A DNA stretch of 64,000 nucleotides, taken from Candidatus Eremiobacterota bacterium (GTDB lineage Bacteria; Vulcanimicrobiota; Vulcanimicrobiia; Vulcanimicrobiales; Vulcanimicrobiaceae). Positions 16,216 to 24,318 of this stretch are shown here, in pieces. Under the pieces are notes generated by a model, which was not told the DNA's origin, searched no databases, and saw only the letters and a program-made list of their open reading frames with translations. The stretch covers positions 1 to 64,000 of the forward strand of contig JAFAKB010000086.1 of the NCBI GenBank assembly GCA_019235885.1. Reading direction: 5' to 3'. Position 1 is the first letter of the stretch. Each line of letters opens with the position of its first letter. The position numbers were made by a program, and so were the translations under genes.

Positions 16216-17223
16216 ATGAAGCAAACGACAAGCGCCGCCGGCGTGCAGCCGGGCGACGTCTTCAACCTCGGCGAAAGCTCGTTCAACGTCGTGCAGGGTG
16301 TGACCGAGCAGCTCGTCCAGGCGACGTGGTTCCGCGGCCAACACTGCAACTTCAACCCGACCAAGGCCGACCTGCTTGAGCCTGGCGCGCTGGAGCGCCA
16401 CGTCACGCAAGGCTGGCTGCCGGAGACGCCGTTCATCACGCGCGCGCACGGGATCACCGCGTTCGGGAGCTGCTTCGCCGAGAACATCACCCGGCATCTC
16501 GGCGACCGCGCGTACCGCGTCCTCACCGACCAGCGCCACGCCGACGTGAACGGCTCGTACGTGATCCGCTGCGCGGAGGGAATCGTCAACACCTTCGCGG
16601 TGCGCCAGCAGTTCGAATGGGCGCTGAACGGCGCGCATTTCAACGAAGAGCTGTGGTTCGACTCGAAGGGCGTGCTGGCGCCGTACAACGAGCGGGTCCG
16701 GCACGAGACGGCCGGGATCTTCACGCAGACCGACGTCTTCATCATCACGGCCGGCCTGGCCGAAGTCTGGTACAGTACGCTCACCGGCGAGGTCTTCTGG
16801 CGGGCCGTCCCGGCCGACCAGTTCGATCCCGCTCGACACGGCTTTCGCCTCAGCTCGGTGGCCGAGAATCTCGAGAACCTCACCGCGATTCGAGCGCTGA
16901 TCCGCGCGCACCGCCCCGAGGCGGCAATCGTCTTCACGCTCTCGCCGATCCCGCTGCACGCGACGTTCCGGCCGATCTCGTGCATCACCGCGAACGCCGT
17001 CTCGAAGGCGACGCTGCGCGTCGCGCTCGACGAGCTGATGCGCGCCCACGGCGACGACCAACGGCTGTTCTATTTTCCAGCCTACGAGATCGTGCGCGAC
17101 GCGTTCGCGGATCCGTTCGTCGACGACAACCGCCACGTCAAGCCGCACATCTTGGACGCGGTCGCGCAAACATTCGAGCGGGCGTACTGCCTCGCCGAAC
17201 CCGCGCTCGAGCCGACGCCGTGA
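16216..17223 (+). CDS. GSCFA-domain protein 2
   Basis: The product is 335 aa from ATG 16216. It carries a second, divergent GSCFA domain with ITAFGSCFAENITRHL near residue 80, VFIITAGLAEVWYS near 175 and VFTLSPIPLHATF near 240. It is paralogous to the preceding gene. The start lies one base after the frame-corrected stop of gene 1. In the uncorrected frame the two read as one long fusion. The family is found beside glycosylation and surface-polysaccharide genes. A role in acylating or modifying surface or flagellar glycans is inference. The TGA overlaps the aminotransferase start. Confidence 0.8.
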   Translation: MKQTTSAAGVQPGDVFNLGESSFNVVQGVTEQLVQATWFRGQHCNFNPTKADLLEPGALERHVTQGWLPETPFITRAHGITAFGSCFAENITRHLGDRAYRVLTDQRHADVNGSYVIRCAEGIVNTFAVRQQFEWALNGAHFNEELWFDSKGVLAPYNERVRHETAGIFTQTDVFIITAGLAEVWYSTLTGEVFWRAVPADQFDPARHGFRLSSVAENLENLTAIRALIRAHRPEAAIVFTLSPIPLHATFRPISCITANAVSKATLRVALDELMRAHGDDQRLFYFPAYEIVRDAFADPFVDDNRHVKPHILDAVAQTFERAYCLAEPALEPTP

Positions 17224-18356
17224 GCGGCGTTCGCTACGTGAACTTCGCGCGCTTCGCCGAGCGCTACGGCGACGAGCTGCACGCGGCGTTCGCGCGCGTG
17301 CTCGCGTCCGGCACATACGTCGGCGGCCCCGAAGTGGCGGAGTTCGAGCGCGCGTTCGCCGCGCAGTGCGGAACGGCGTACGCGGTCGGCGTCGCGAGCG
17401 GCCTCGACGCGCTGATGCTGACGCTGCGCGCCTGGGAGATCGGACCCGGCGACGAGGTGATCGTCCCGGCGAACACCGCCGTGCAGACCGCGCTCGCGGT
17501 GACGCATGCGGGCGCGCGCGTCGTCCTCGCCGACGTCGAGCCGGAGACGGGATTGCTCGATCTCTCCGCCGCCGAAGCTGCGATCACGCCGCGCACGCGA
17601 GCCATCGTGCCGGTCCACCTCTACGGCCATCCCGTGGACATGGAACCGCTGAACGCGCTCGCCGCGCGCGCCGGCATCCGCGTCCTCGAAGACGCGGCGC
17701 ACGCGCACGGCGCGCGCTACCGCGGCCGCCCGTGCGGCAGCTTGGCCGACGCAGCCGCGTTCAGCTTCTATCCCACCAAGAACCTGGGCGCGCTGGGCGA
17801 CGCCGGCTGCGTCACGACGAACGACGACGCACTCGGGGCGCAGTTGCGCCTGCTGCGCACGTGCGGCCTGACGACGAACTACGTCCACGAAGTGCAAGGC
17901 TTCACCAGCCGGCTCGACCCGCTGCAAGCCGCCGTGCTGCGCTGGAAACTCACGCACCTCGAGTCATGGAACACACGCCGCCGCGAGCTCGCGCGCCTTT
18001 ACTGCGACGAGCTCGCAAACCTACCCGAATTGACGCTGCCGGTCGTGCGCCCCTGGGCGGCCCCGGTGTGGCACGCCTTCCCAGTCCTCGTGAAAGACGG
18101 CCTGCGCGACGCGCTGCAAGCCGCACTGACGGACGCCGGAATCGAAACGAACGTGCACTACCGGCTGCCCGTTCATCTGCAGCCGGCCTATGCCGATGCC
18201 GGCTGGCACGCCGGCGAGTTCCCGGTAAGCGAAGAGCGTGCGCGCTCGCTGCTCAGCCTCCCGCTCGATCCCTTCCACACCGGCGAAGAGATCGAGCAAG
18301 TGATCGCCGCAGTCCGCAGCGCGCTAGCTACCCGCGTTTGTGCGACTGCACGGTGA
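17220..18356 (+). CDS. DegT/DnrJ/EryC1-family sugar aminotransferase
   Basis: A PLP-dependent aminotransferase of 378 aa acting on nucleotide-linked keto sugars. It shows ASGTYVGGPEVAEFERAFA near the start, the FDxA-like GVASGLDALMLTLRA block, VHLYGHPVDM, EDAAHAHGARY, and the PLP-lysine region FSFYPTKNLGALGDAG near residue 185. The sequence is closest in style to FdtB/QdtB-type dTDP-3-keto-6-deoxyhexose aminotransferases. GTG 17220 overlaps the stop of GSCFA gene 2, so the three genes form one operon. Its place inside a flagellar cluster suggests flagellin or surface glycosylation, as inference. The 3' end overlaps a convergent lipoprotein gene by 29 bases. Confidence 0.88.
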   Translation: MSGVRYVNFARFAERYGDELHAAFARVLASGTYVGGPEVAEFERAFAAQCGTAYAVGVASGLDALMLTLRAWEIGPGDEVIVPANTAVQTALAVTHAGARVVLADVEPETGLLDLSAAEAAITPRTRAIVPVHLYGHPVDMEPLNALAARAGIRVLEDAAHAHGARYRGRPCGSLADAAAFSFYPTKNLGALGDAGCVTTNDDALGAQLRLLRTCGLTTNYVHEVQGFTSRLDPLQAAVLRWKLTHLESWNTRRRELARLYCDELANLPELTLPVVRPWAAPVWHAFPVLVKDGLRDALQAALTDAGIETNVHYRLPVHLQPAYADAGWHAGEFPVSEERARSLLSLPLDPFHTGEEIEQVIAAVRSALATRVCATAR

Positions 18357-19326
18357 TCGGGATCGTTGCCGGCGACGAGTCGCAGAGGAGGACGACGGTC
18401 GCGAGGATGCCGGAGGAGTAGTTCAGCGCCGTGTACGTCAGCCCGGAGGCGTATGTCGTATTCGGCTGCGAGCCCGCCAGCAGCGATATCCCGACCGGTC
18501 CGCCGTTCGGATCCGAGCACGTGACGCTAAAGGTTTGGATGCCCGGCGACGACGCCGGCGTGTCGAACGAGGTCGGCGGCGCGATCGTCACGGTGGTACT
18601 AGGTGTCGCGGCAATCGTCACCGGCCCGTTGTCGTACGCGCCCGGGGTCAGGATCTGGAGCGGCGTCGAATCCTGAATCTCGTAGTTGAACTGCACCGTC
18701 TGACCGTTCGCCGCTTCGTCGGGGCCGGAGAGGAAGGCATTCGATGCGACGCCGAACATCACGAGCGACGCGCTCACGGTGTCGTGCGGGTGCACCTTCA
18801 CGTCGACTTGGCCTTCGGAGGAGATCACTCCGACAAACACCGGCGCGAGGCCGCCCACCGACGTTTGCGATGCCGGATACGCGACCAAACCAAACGTGTG
18901 CGGACCAGGCTTCGCGTCGATCTCGAGCTGACAGGTTTCGGTGGTGGCATTGTTCGTGCACGAGCCGGGGTTCACGGTATCTAGACCGTGCTTGTCCGGG
19001 TTCGCGTACACCGTCGTGAACTGCGGGGACCCCGCGAGGTTCACGTTGGCGACGTAGATCAGCGTCGAGCCGTCGTAGACCGCCAGTGACTGGAGCCCCG
19101 GCGTGATGAAACGCGGCCGCCGCGGTGCGGAGGCCGGTGCGCGCCGTTTGTCGGACGCCGCGACGCTCACCGCTCCGAACGCTGCCGAGAGCGTGACCCT
19201 GCCGCTGTCCGAACTCGATTGCTGTGTGTCGACCGGCGGTGCGCCGGCACTGCCGCCTCCACCGCCGCAGGCGGAAACCAGAATCGCTGAAGCGCTGAGT
19301 ACGGCGACCGTCGTGAGTCTCTTCAT
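18328..19326 (-). CDS. Putative lipoprotein, paralogue of the upstream gene
   Basis: The product is 332 aa with a lipoprotein signal peptide (MKRLTTVAVLSASAILVSAC) and a poly-Gly stretch after the lipobox Cys. The mature part is Thr/Ser/Gly/Pro-rich and beta-like, with blocks GLQSLAVYDGSTLIYVANVN, NPGSCTNN and GVISSEGQ that recur in the neighbouring gene. ATG 19324-19326 was chosen over an upstream GTG because it starts the signal peptide and has GGTGGG upstream. Function unknown, probably surface-exposed. It is read with the gene beginning at 20300. Confidence 0.75.
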   Translation of the reverse strand: MKRLTTVAVLSASAILVSACGGGGGSAGAPPVDTQQSSSDSGRVTLSAAFGAVSVAASDKRRAPASAPRRPRFITPGLQSLAVYDGSTLIYVANVNLAGSPQFTTVYANPDKHGLDTVNPGSCTNNATTETCQLEIDAKPGPHTFGLVAYPASQTSVGGLAPVFVGVISSEGQVDVKVHPHDTVSASLVMFGVASNAFLSGPDEAANGQTVQFNYEIQDSTPLQILTPGAYDNGPVTIAATPSTTVTIAPPTSFDTPASSPGIQTFSVTCSDPNGGPVGISLLAGSQPNTTYASGLTYTALNYSSGILATVVLLCDSSPATIPITVQSHKRG

Positions 19327-19352
19327 TTGTTTGCCCACCATCAAAAGGCCGG

Positions 19353-20300
19353 TCACATGGGGTTGCAGGAGACGTTGAGCGTCGCCAAGGCGCCGCCGCC
19401 CCAGTAGTTCGCCGACGAGTACGTTAGCGTCGAGGCGTAGATCGTGTTCGGCATGCTGTTGGCGCTCACCGTGACGTTCGCGGAACCGCCTGCGGCGTTC
19501 GTGCAGGTCACGGTCAACGTCTGATCGCCCGGCGAGCTCGGCGGCGTGCTATTCGCGGTCTGATCGATCGTCAGGACGCCGGGGTTGTCGACGGCCCACG
19601 TCACCGGCCCGTTGTCGTAGTTGCCGGGCGTGAGTATCTGGGCCGCTGCGGAGTCCAAGATCTGGTACCCGAAGGCCGTCGGCGTGTTGTACGCGAGCGT
19701 GACCGAGCCGGGACCGTTGATCACGCCGCCCGACGCCACGCCGAGCATCGTCAGCGTCGCGCCCGGATTCGGGCCGCCGTTGAGCACCAGGGAGAGCTCA
19801 CCTTCGGAGGAGATGACGCCGGTGAAGCCGATCGGCGGACACACGTCGACGTTGCACGGCGGCGGCGTATTGCTTTGCTGCGTCGGGTACGCGACGAGGT
19901 CAAAGACGTGCGGCCCGGGCGTCGACGTCAGCGTGACCGTGCACGTTTCGGTCGTCGTGTTGTTGGTGCACGAACCGGGAGCCACGGTCGTTACCGCGCC
20001 GGGAGCCGCGTAGACCGTCGTGAACTGAGGATTCGCGCCGAGGCTGACGTTCGCGACATAGATGAGGAGGCTGCTGTCGTAGAGCGCAACCGATTGCAGC
20101 CCCGGCGAGACGAACTTCGGCACGCGCTTGTGACTACTTCGCTTGCGGATCGGGATGGCGAGCGACATCTGCATCGTCGCCGTCCGGGCCGGCGCGCGCG
20201 GCGCCGACGGGGCAGGGGCAGGGCCGCTCGTTCCGCCGCCGCCGCATGCTGCGAGCGACAGCGCTGTGAGACTGATCGAAAGGAATCGCAGTCCGCGCAT
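19353..20300 (-). CDS. Putative lipoprotein (first of a paralogous pair)
   Basis: The product is 315 aa with the signal peptide MRGLRFLSISLTALSLAAC and Gly-rich lipobox flank, then a Pro/Ala linker and a beta-rich mature domain. It shares GLQSVALYDSSLLIYVANVS, APGSCTNNTTTETC, GVISSEGE and a QILTPGNYDNGPVTW block with the downstream paralogue. The start at 20298-20300 is supported by AAAGGTGGGAAG upstream. Function unknown. A long structured leader with its own -10 precedes it. Confidence 0.78.
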   Translation of the reverse strand: MRGLRFLSISLTALSLAACGGGGTSGPAPAPSAPRAPARTATMQMSLAIPIRKRSSHKRVPKFVSPGLQSVALYDSSLLIYVANVSLGANPQFTTVYAAPGAVTTVAPGSCTNNTTTETCTVTLTSTPGPHVFDLVAYPTQQSNTPPPCNVDVCPPIGFTGVISSEGELSLVLNGGPNPGATLTMLGVASGGVINGPGSVTLAYNTPTAFGYQILDSAAAQILTPGNYDNGPVTWAVDNPGVLTIDQTANSTPPSSPGDQTLTVTCTNAAGGSANVTVSANSMPNTIYASTLTYSSANYWGGGALATLNVSCNPM

Positions 20301-20373
20301 AACGCTTCCCACCTTTAACCTACCGGTTGGTTGGCTGGTAGTCCGTTCGGACCGCTTCCGGCACGCGCCCGCT

Positions 20374-20452
20374 GGGCCCTCCTAGCTCATCGACCGAACG
20401 GCCGTTTCTTTACGACCTCATTACCGGCCTCACGGCGGTGCCCGGTTCGGCC
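20374..20452 (-). ncRNA. Structured leader upstream of the lipoprotein pair; weak c-di-GMP-I-like features
   Basis: On the minus strand a -10 TATAAT (20457-20462) is followed at once by a GC-rich folded leader of about 150 bases before the lipoprotein start. It contains ACCGCC-GTGA-GGCCGGT, a stem capped by a GNRA loop. Next come CGTAAAGAAACGGCC and GATGAGCTAGGAGGGCC. This order loosely resembles the GEMM/c-di-GMP-I riboswitch (GNRA-capped stem, GCAAAG...GGCC, GAUAGCCRGG). Several core positions differ, so a riboswitch call is tentative. No covariance model search was possible. Confidence 0.3.
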
Positions 20453-20484
20453 GATGATTATAGCAACGTGGAGACCGTGACCTA

Positions 20485-22623
20485 GTGGCAGCGGCCGCTC
20501 CGGCGCGTCCGGGTTTACTCGACCGCCTCGCTTCGACGTCCCATGCGTGGGTCGCCGCGGCGTCGGTCGTGCTCGTCGTGCTGATGATCGTCCCGGTGCC
20601 GCCGTGGGTCCTCGACCTGCTGCTCTCGACGAACATCACGCTGGCGCTGGTGATCCTGCTGGTCACCCTCTACACCGAGAACGCGCTCGCGTTCAGCGTC
20701 TTCCCGACGCTGCTGCTGATCGTCACGCTGTTCCGGCTCTCGCTCAACATCACCGGCACGCGCTCGATCCTGCTCCACGGCTACGCCGGGCAGGTGATCG
20801 AAGCGTTCGGCAACGTCGTGGTCGGCGGGAACTACGCCGTCGGGCTGGTGATCTTCGCGATCCTGATCGTCATCCAGTTCGTCGTGATCACCAACGGCGC
20901 CGGGCGCGTCGCCGAGGTCGCGGCGCGGTTCACGCTCGACGCGATGCCGGGCAAACAGCTCGCCGTCGACGCCGACCTCAATGCGGGCCTGATCACCGAA
21001 GCGGAAGCGCGCCAGCGCCGCAAGGACATCCAGCGCGCCGCCGACTTCTACGGCGCGATGGACGGCGCCTCGAAGTTCGTCCGCGGCGACGCGATCGCGG
21101 CGGTGATCATCGTATTCGTGAACATCATCGGCGGCTTCTTCATCGGCATCTTCCAGCAGGGGATGTCGATCGTCGAAGCGCTGCAGCGCTTCACGCTGCT
21201 GACGATCGGCGAAGGGATCGTCACCCAGATCCCCGCGCTGCTGATCTCCACCGCGACCGGCATCATCGTCACCCGCGCCGCTTCGGAAGGCTCCTTCGGC
21301 CACGACCTCTCGCGCCAGCTCGTGCAAGAGCCGCGCGCGCTGCTGATCGCCGGCGCGCTGCTGATCCTGTTCGGGTTCTTCGGCCTCCCGCCGCTGTTCA
21401 TGTTCGTCATGGCCGCGATCGTGCTCGCGCTGTGGCTGCGCGGCCGCAGCGCCGCCAAGGCCGCCGCGATGAAGGCCGGCCCCGCCGGTCTGCGCGGCGG
21501 CGCTTCCGGTGCGACCGGCATCCCCGGCTCGAACGTGCCGGCCGTGAAGCCGGCCGAATCGGTCGTCCCGCTGCTCTCGTACGACCCGATGGAATTGGAG
21601 ATCGGCTTCGGCCTGATCCCGCTGGTCGACGTCTCGCAGGGCGGCGATCTGCTCGAGCGCATCACGATGATTCGCCGCCACGCGGCGCGCGAGCTCGGCA
21701 TCGTCGTCCCGCCGATCCGCGTGCGCGACAACTTGCAGCTCAAGCCGTCGACGTACGTGGTGAAGATCTACGGGCTCGAGGTGACGCGCGCCGAGGTGAT
21801 GGTCTCGCGCCTGCTCGCGATGAACCCCGGCACCGCGACCGGCGCGATCGACGGCATCCCGACCACCGAGCCCGCGTTCGGCCTGCCCGCGCTGTGGATC
21901 GCCGAGAGCGCGCGCGGCGACGCCGAGATGGCCGGCTACACCGTGATCGACCCGACCTCCGTCATCGCCACGCACCTCACCGAGATCATCAAGACGCACG
22001 CGCCCGACCTGCTGGGCCGTCAGGAGACCAGCGCGCTGCTCGACAACGTCAAGCAGCACTACCCGGTCGTCGTCGACGAGTTGATCCCGAACCTGCTGAC
22101 GGTCGGAGAGGTGCAGCGCGTGCTGCAGAACCTCTTGCGCGAGCGCATCCCGATCCGCAACCTGCTGCTGATCCTGGAGAACCTCGCCGACGGCGCGCGC
22201 GCCTCGAAGGACGTCGACTACCTCACCGAGCGCGTGCGCGCGGCGATGGCCCGCCACATCTGCGCCGAGTACGCCGAGAACGGCCTTCTCTCGGTGATCA
22301 CCGTCGACCCGCGGCTGGAGACGCTGCTCGGCGAAGCGGTGCGCCGCGGCGAGGACGCCTACGCGCTGCTCGATCCCGGCACGGTCGCGAAGATCTACGC
22401 CTCGCTCACCAAGCGCATCACCGAAGCGCAGCAGAGCGGCTTGCAGCCGATCGTGCTGACCTCGCCGGGGACGCGCCTGGCGCTCAAGCGCCTCACCGAG
22501 CGCGCCGCGCCCTCGCTGGTAGTGCTCTCGTACAGCGAGATCGCGCCGGGCCTGCGCGTCGAGTCGATCGGCCAAGTCTCGACCACCGAAGAAGCGCTCG
22601 AGCCCGCCGGAGCGGGGGTCTAG
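20485..22623 (+). CDS. flhA: Flagellar export gate protein FlhA
   Basis: FlhA is the nonameric export-gate protein that docks substrate-chaperone complexes. The 712-aa protein has about eight N-terminal membrane helices (to about residue 330). The FHIPEP signature region is LTLFRLSLNITGTRSIL, with the conserved cytoplasmic loop FTLDAMPGKQLAVDADLNAG. The large C-terminal domain contains VGEVQRVLQNLLRERIPIRN. The GTG start at 20485 has no strong ribosome-binding site. It resumes the flagellar run after the glycan/lipoprotein block and leads the chemotaxis genes. Confidence 0.97.
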   Translation: MAAAAPARPGLLDRLASTSHAWVAAASVVLVVLMIVPVPPWVLDLLLSTNITLALVILLVTLYTENALAFSVFPTLLLIVTLFRLSLNITGTRSILLHGYAGQVIEAFGNVVVGGNYAVGLVIFAILIVIQFVVITNGAGRVAEVAARFTLDAMPGKQLAVDADLNAGLITEAEARQRRKDIQRAADFYGAMDGASKFVRGDAIAAVIIVFVNIIGGFFIGIFQQGMSIVEALQRFTLLTIGEGIVTQIPALLISTATGIIVTRAASEGSFGHDLSRQLVQEPRALLIAGALLILFGFFGLPPLFMFVMAAIVLALWLRGRSAAKAAAMKAGPAGLRGGASGATGIPGSNVPAVKPAESVVPLLSYDPMELEIGFGLIPLVDVSQGGDLLERITMIRRHAARELGIVVPPIRVRDNLQLKPSTYVVKIYGLEVTRAEVMVSRLLAMNPGTATGAIDGIPTTEPAFGLPALWIAESARGDAEMAGYTVIDPTSVIATHLTEIIKTHAPDLLGRQETSALLDNVKQHYPVVVDELIPNLLTVGEVQRVLQNLLRERIPIRNLLLILENLADGARASKDVDYLTERVRAAMARHICAEYAENGLLSVITVDPRLETLLGEAVRRGEDAYALLDPGTVAKIYASLTKRITEAQQSGLQPIVLTSPGTRLALKRLTERAAPSLVVLSYSEIAPGLRVESIGQVSTTEEALEPAGAGV

Positions 22624-22626
22624 CCC

Positions 22627-23307
22627 GTGCTGCGCATGCTGGGGTTCGGGCCGAAGCCGATCCCGCCGCAGCTCAAGATGAAGCTGCCGCAGGTCAACAG
22701 CTTCGTCGACGTCGTGATGATCGGGCACGGGCCGCGCGGCTCGATCTGCGTCGAAGCGCTCAGCGAGCGCAGCCTGGTCGTCGGCGCGCTCTCCGGCATG
22801 CGGGTCGGCGGAACCGGCGTCTTCTCGTACACGAACGCCGCCGGGCGCTTCCGCTTCTCCTCGAAATGCGTCGCCCTGCGCGGCGCGACCGCCGTCTTCG
22901 CGCTCCCCGAGCGCGTCGAGACGCTCCAAGTCTTCACCGAAGCGAAGCAGCGCGCCGCGGTGCGCCTCGACGCCACCGTCCCCGCCCAATGGCGCTTCGC
23001 GCCGGGCGGGCGGGGCTCGGGCGACTGGGTGCGCGGCTCGCTCACCGACATCAGCCGCTCCGGCGCCTCGCTGATCGTCGACCGCGAGGTGAAGAAGGGG
23101 TCCTTCGTCGAGGCGCGCTTTGCCGTCAGCACCGCGGCCTCGCCGCTCGTGCTGCTCGGTGAGGTGATGCGAAATTCTCCGATCGAATCGTCGAAGAAGA
23201 TATCGTTGGGTCTGCGTTTCCACGGGATCAAAGCCGAGGAAGACCGGGCGATCATGGAGTTCATCAACAAGCGGCAAGCCGAACGGCGCAGCCGCGGCTT
23301 GGCCTAG
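22627..23307 (+). CDS. PilZ-domain c-di-GMP receptor (YcgR-like)
   Basis: The product is 226 aa. It has an N-terminal YcgR-type beta domain (about residues 15-100, GHGPRGSICVEALSERSLVVG) and a C-terminal PilZ domain (about 105-215). Both PilZ c-di-GMP-binding motifs are present: RxxxR as RAAVR and the D/NxSxxG motif as DISRSG. YcgR-like proteins bind c-di-GMP and brake the flagellar motor, which fits its place between flhA and cheY. GTG start at 22627, three bases after the flhA stop. Confidence 0.9.
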   Translation: MLRMLGFGPKPIPPQLKMKLPQVNSFVDVVMIGHGPRGSICVEALSERSLVVGALSGMRVGGTGVFSYTNAAGRFRFSSKCVALRGATAVFALPERVETLQVFTEAKQRAAVRLDATVPAQWRFAPGGRGSGDWVRGSLTDISRSGASLIVDREVKKGSFVEARFAVSTAASPLVLLGEVMRNSPIESSKKISLGLRFHGIKAEEDRAIMEFINKRQAERRSRGLA

Positions 23308-23321
23308 GGAGCACACGGACA

Positions 23322-23687
23322 GTGAGCGCGAAACGAGTCCTCATCGTCGACGACGCGGTCGTCATGCGGATGATGATCAAAGGGATCTTGAGCAAGAACG
23401 GCTACGACGTGGTCGGGGAGGCCCAGAACGGTGTCGAGGCGGTCGAGAAGTACCGCGAGCTCGGCCCCGATCTCGTCACCATGGACATGGTGATGCCGGA
23501 GATGGACGGGATCTCCGCGGTCAAGCAGATCGTCGCCGGCGACCCGCAGGCGCGGATCATCATGTGCACCTCGATGGGCCAGCAGGCGCTGGTCGTCGAG
23601 GCGATCCAGGCAGGCGCGAAGTCCTTCATCACCAAGCCGTTCCAGCCGCCGAAGATCCTCGAGACGATCCAGAAGGTGCTCGCGTGA
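23322..23687 (+). CDS. cheY: Chemotaxis response regulator CheY
   Basis: A single receiver domain of 121 aa. The acidic pair is Asp10/Asp11, the phosphorylation site Asp55 (LVTMDMVMPEMDG), a conserved Thr in IIMCTSMG, and Lys in FITKPFQPP. CheY-P binds FliM to switch rotation. The sequence is closest to the Firmicute-type CheY. Start GTG 23322. The stop overlaps the cheC GTG. Genes for CheY, CheC, CheA and CheW are contiguous. Confidence 0.95.
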   Translation: MSAKRVLIVDDAVVMRMMIKGILSKNGYDVVGEAQNGVEAVEKYRELGPDLVTMDMVMPEMDGISAVKQIVAGDPQARIIMCTSMGQQALVVEAIQAGAKSFITKPFQPPKILETIQKVLA

Positions 23688-24298
23688 CGATGCCAGCTCT
23701 CACCCTCAACGAGCTGCAGCGCGACGCGCTCAAGGAAGTCGGCAACATCGGCGCCGGCCACGCCGCGACCGCGCTCTCGCAGCTTCTGAACACGACGGTC
23801 AAGCTCGCCGAGCCGACGATCGACGTGCTGAAGTTCCGCGATCTCTCGCAGCGCATGGGCAGCCCGGAGCGCTCGGTCGCCGCGCTGCACATGTACATTC
23901 GCGGCGAGGCGCCGGGCCAGATGGTCGTGCTGTTCGACCGCGAGCAGGCCGCCGAGTTCGTCAACGTCTTCATCAAGCGGATCATCGGCGACATCCAGAT
24001 CTTCGACTCGATCGTCGACTCGACGCTCAAGGAGCTGGGCAACATCATCGCCGGCTCGTACCTCACCGCGCTGATCTCGCTGACCGGGATCAACCTGCTG
24101 CCCTCGGTGCCGACGCTCTCGTACGGCACGGTGCAGGCCGCGTTCCGCACGCTCATGTCGATCCTGCCCGATCAGGACGTGTTCCTGATCGAGTCGCAGT
24201 TCCTCGACAAGGACCGCGCCGTCTCGGGCCAGTTCATCCTGATCCCGGAGACCGGCTCGCTCCAGCCGCTGCTCTCGGTCTTCGGCGTCAACGATTGA
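23684..24298 (+). CDS. cheC: CheY-P phosphatase CheC
   Basis: The product is 204 aa and has two CheC helical motifs, LKEVGNIGAGHAATALSQLL near residue 12 and LKELGNIIAGSYLTALISLT near residue 114. Each carries the E..N pair of the phosphatase active site. CheC dephosphorylates CheY-P and is typical of Firmicutes, Thermotoga and archaea rather than enteric bacteria. GTG 23684 overlaps the cheY stop and lies seven bases after AAGG; ATG 23690 is the alternative. Confidence 0.93.
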   Translation: MTMPALTLNELQRDALKEVGNIGAGHAATALSQLLNTTVKLAEPTIDVLKFRDLSQRMGSPERSVAALHMYIRGEAPGQMVVLFDREQAAEFVNVFIKRIIGDIQIFDSIVDSTLKELGNIIAGSYLTALISLTGINLLPSVPTLSYGTVQAAFRTLMSILPDQDVFLIESQFLDKDRAVSGQFILIPETGSLQPLLSVFGVND

Positions 24299-24318
24299 TC
24301 CGTCCGCAGCGCTGAACG

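Noticed and set aside
14797-17223. A single 808-codon frame covering both GSCFA domains
   Set aside because: Its first 96 codons are the antiparallel-free shadow of flhB, and the two GSCFA parts are joined only through a frameshift. Motif continuity supports two genes.
20515-23316. A 933-codon minus-strand frame opposite flhA and the PilZ gene
   Set aside because: Composition is Arg/Asp/His shadow of GC-rich codons on the other strand. It has no domain and flhA is certain.
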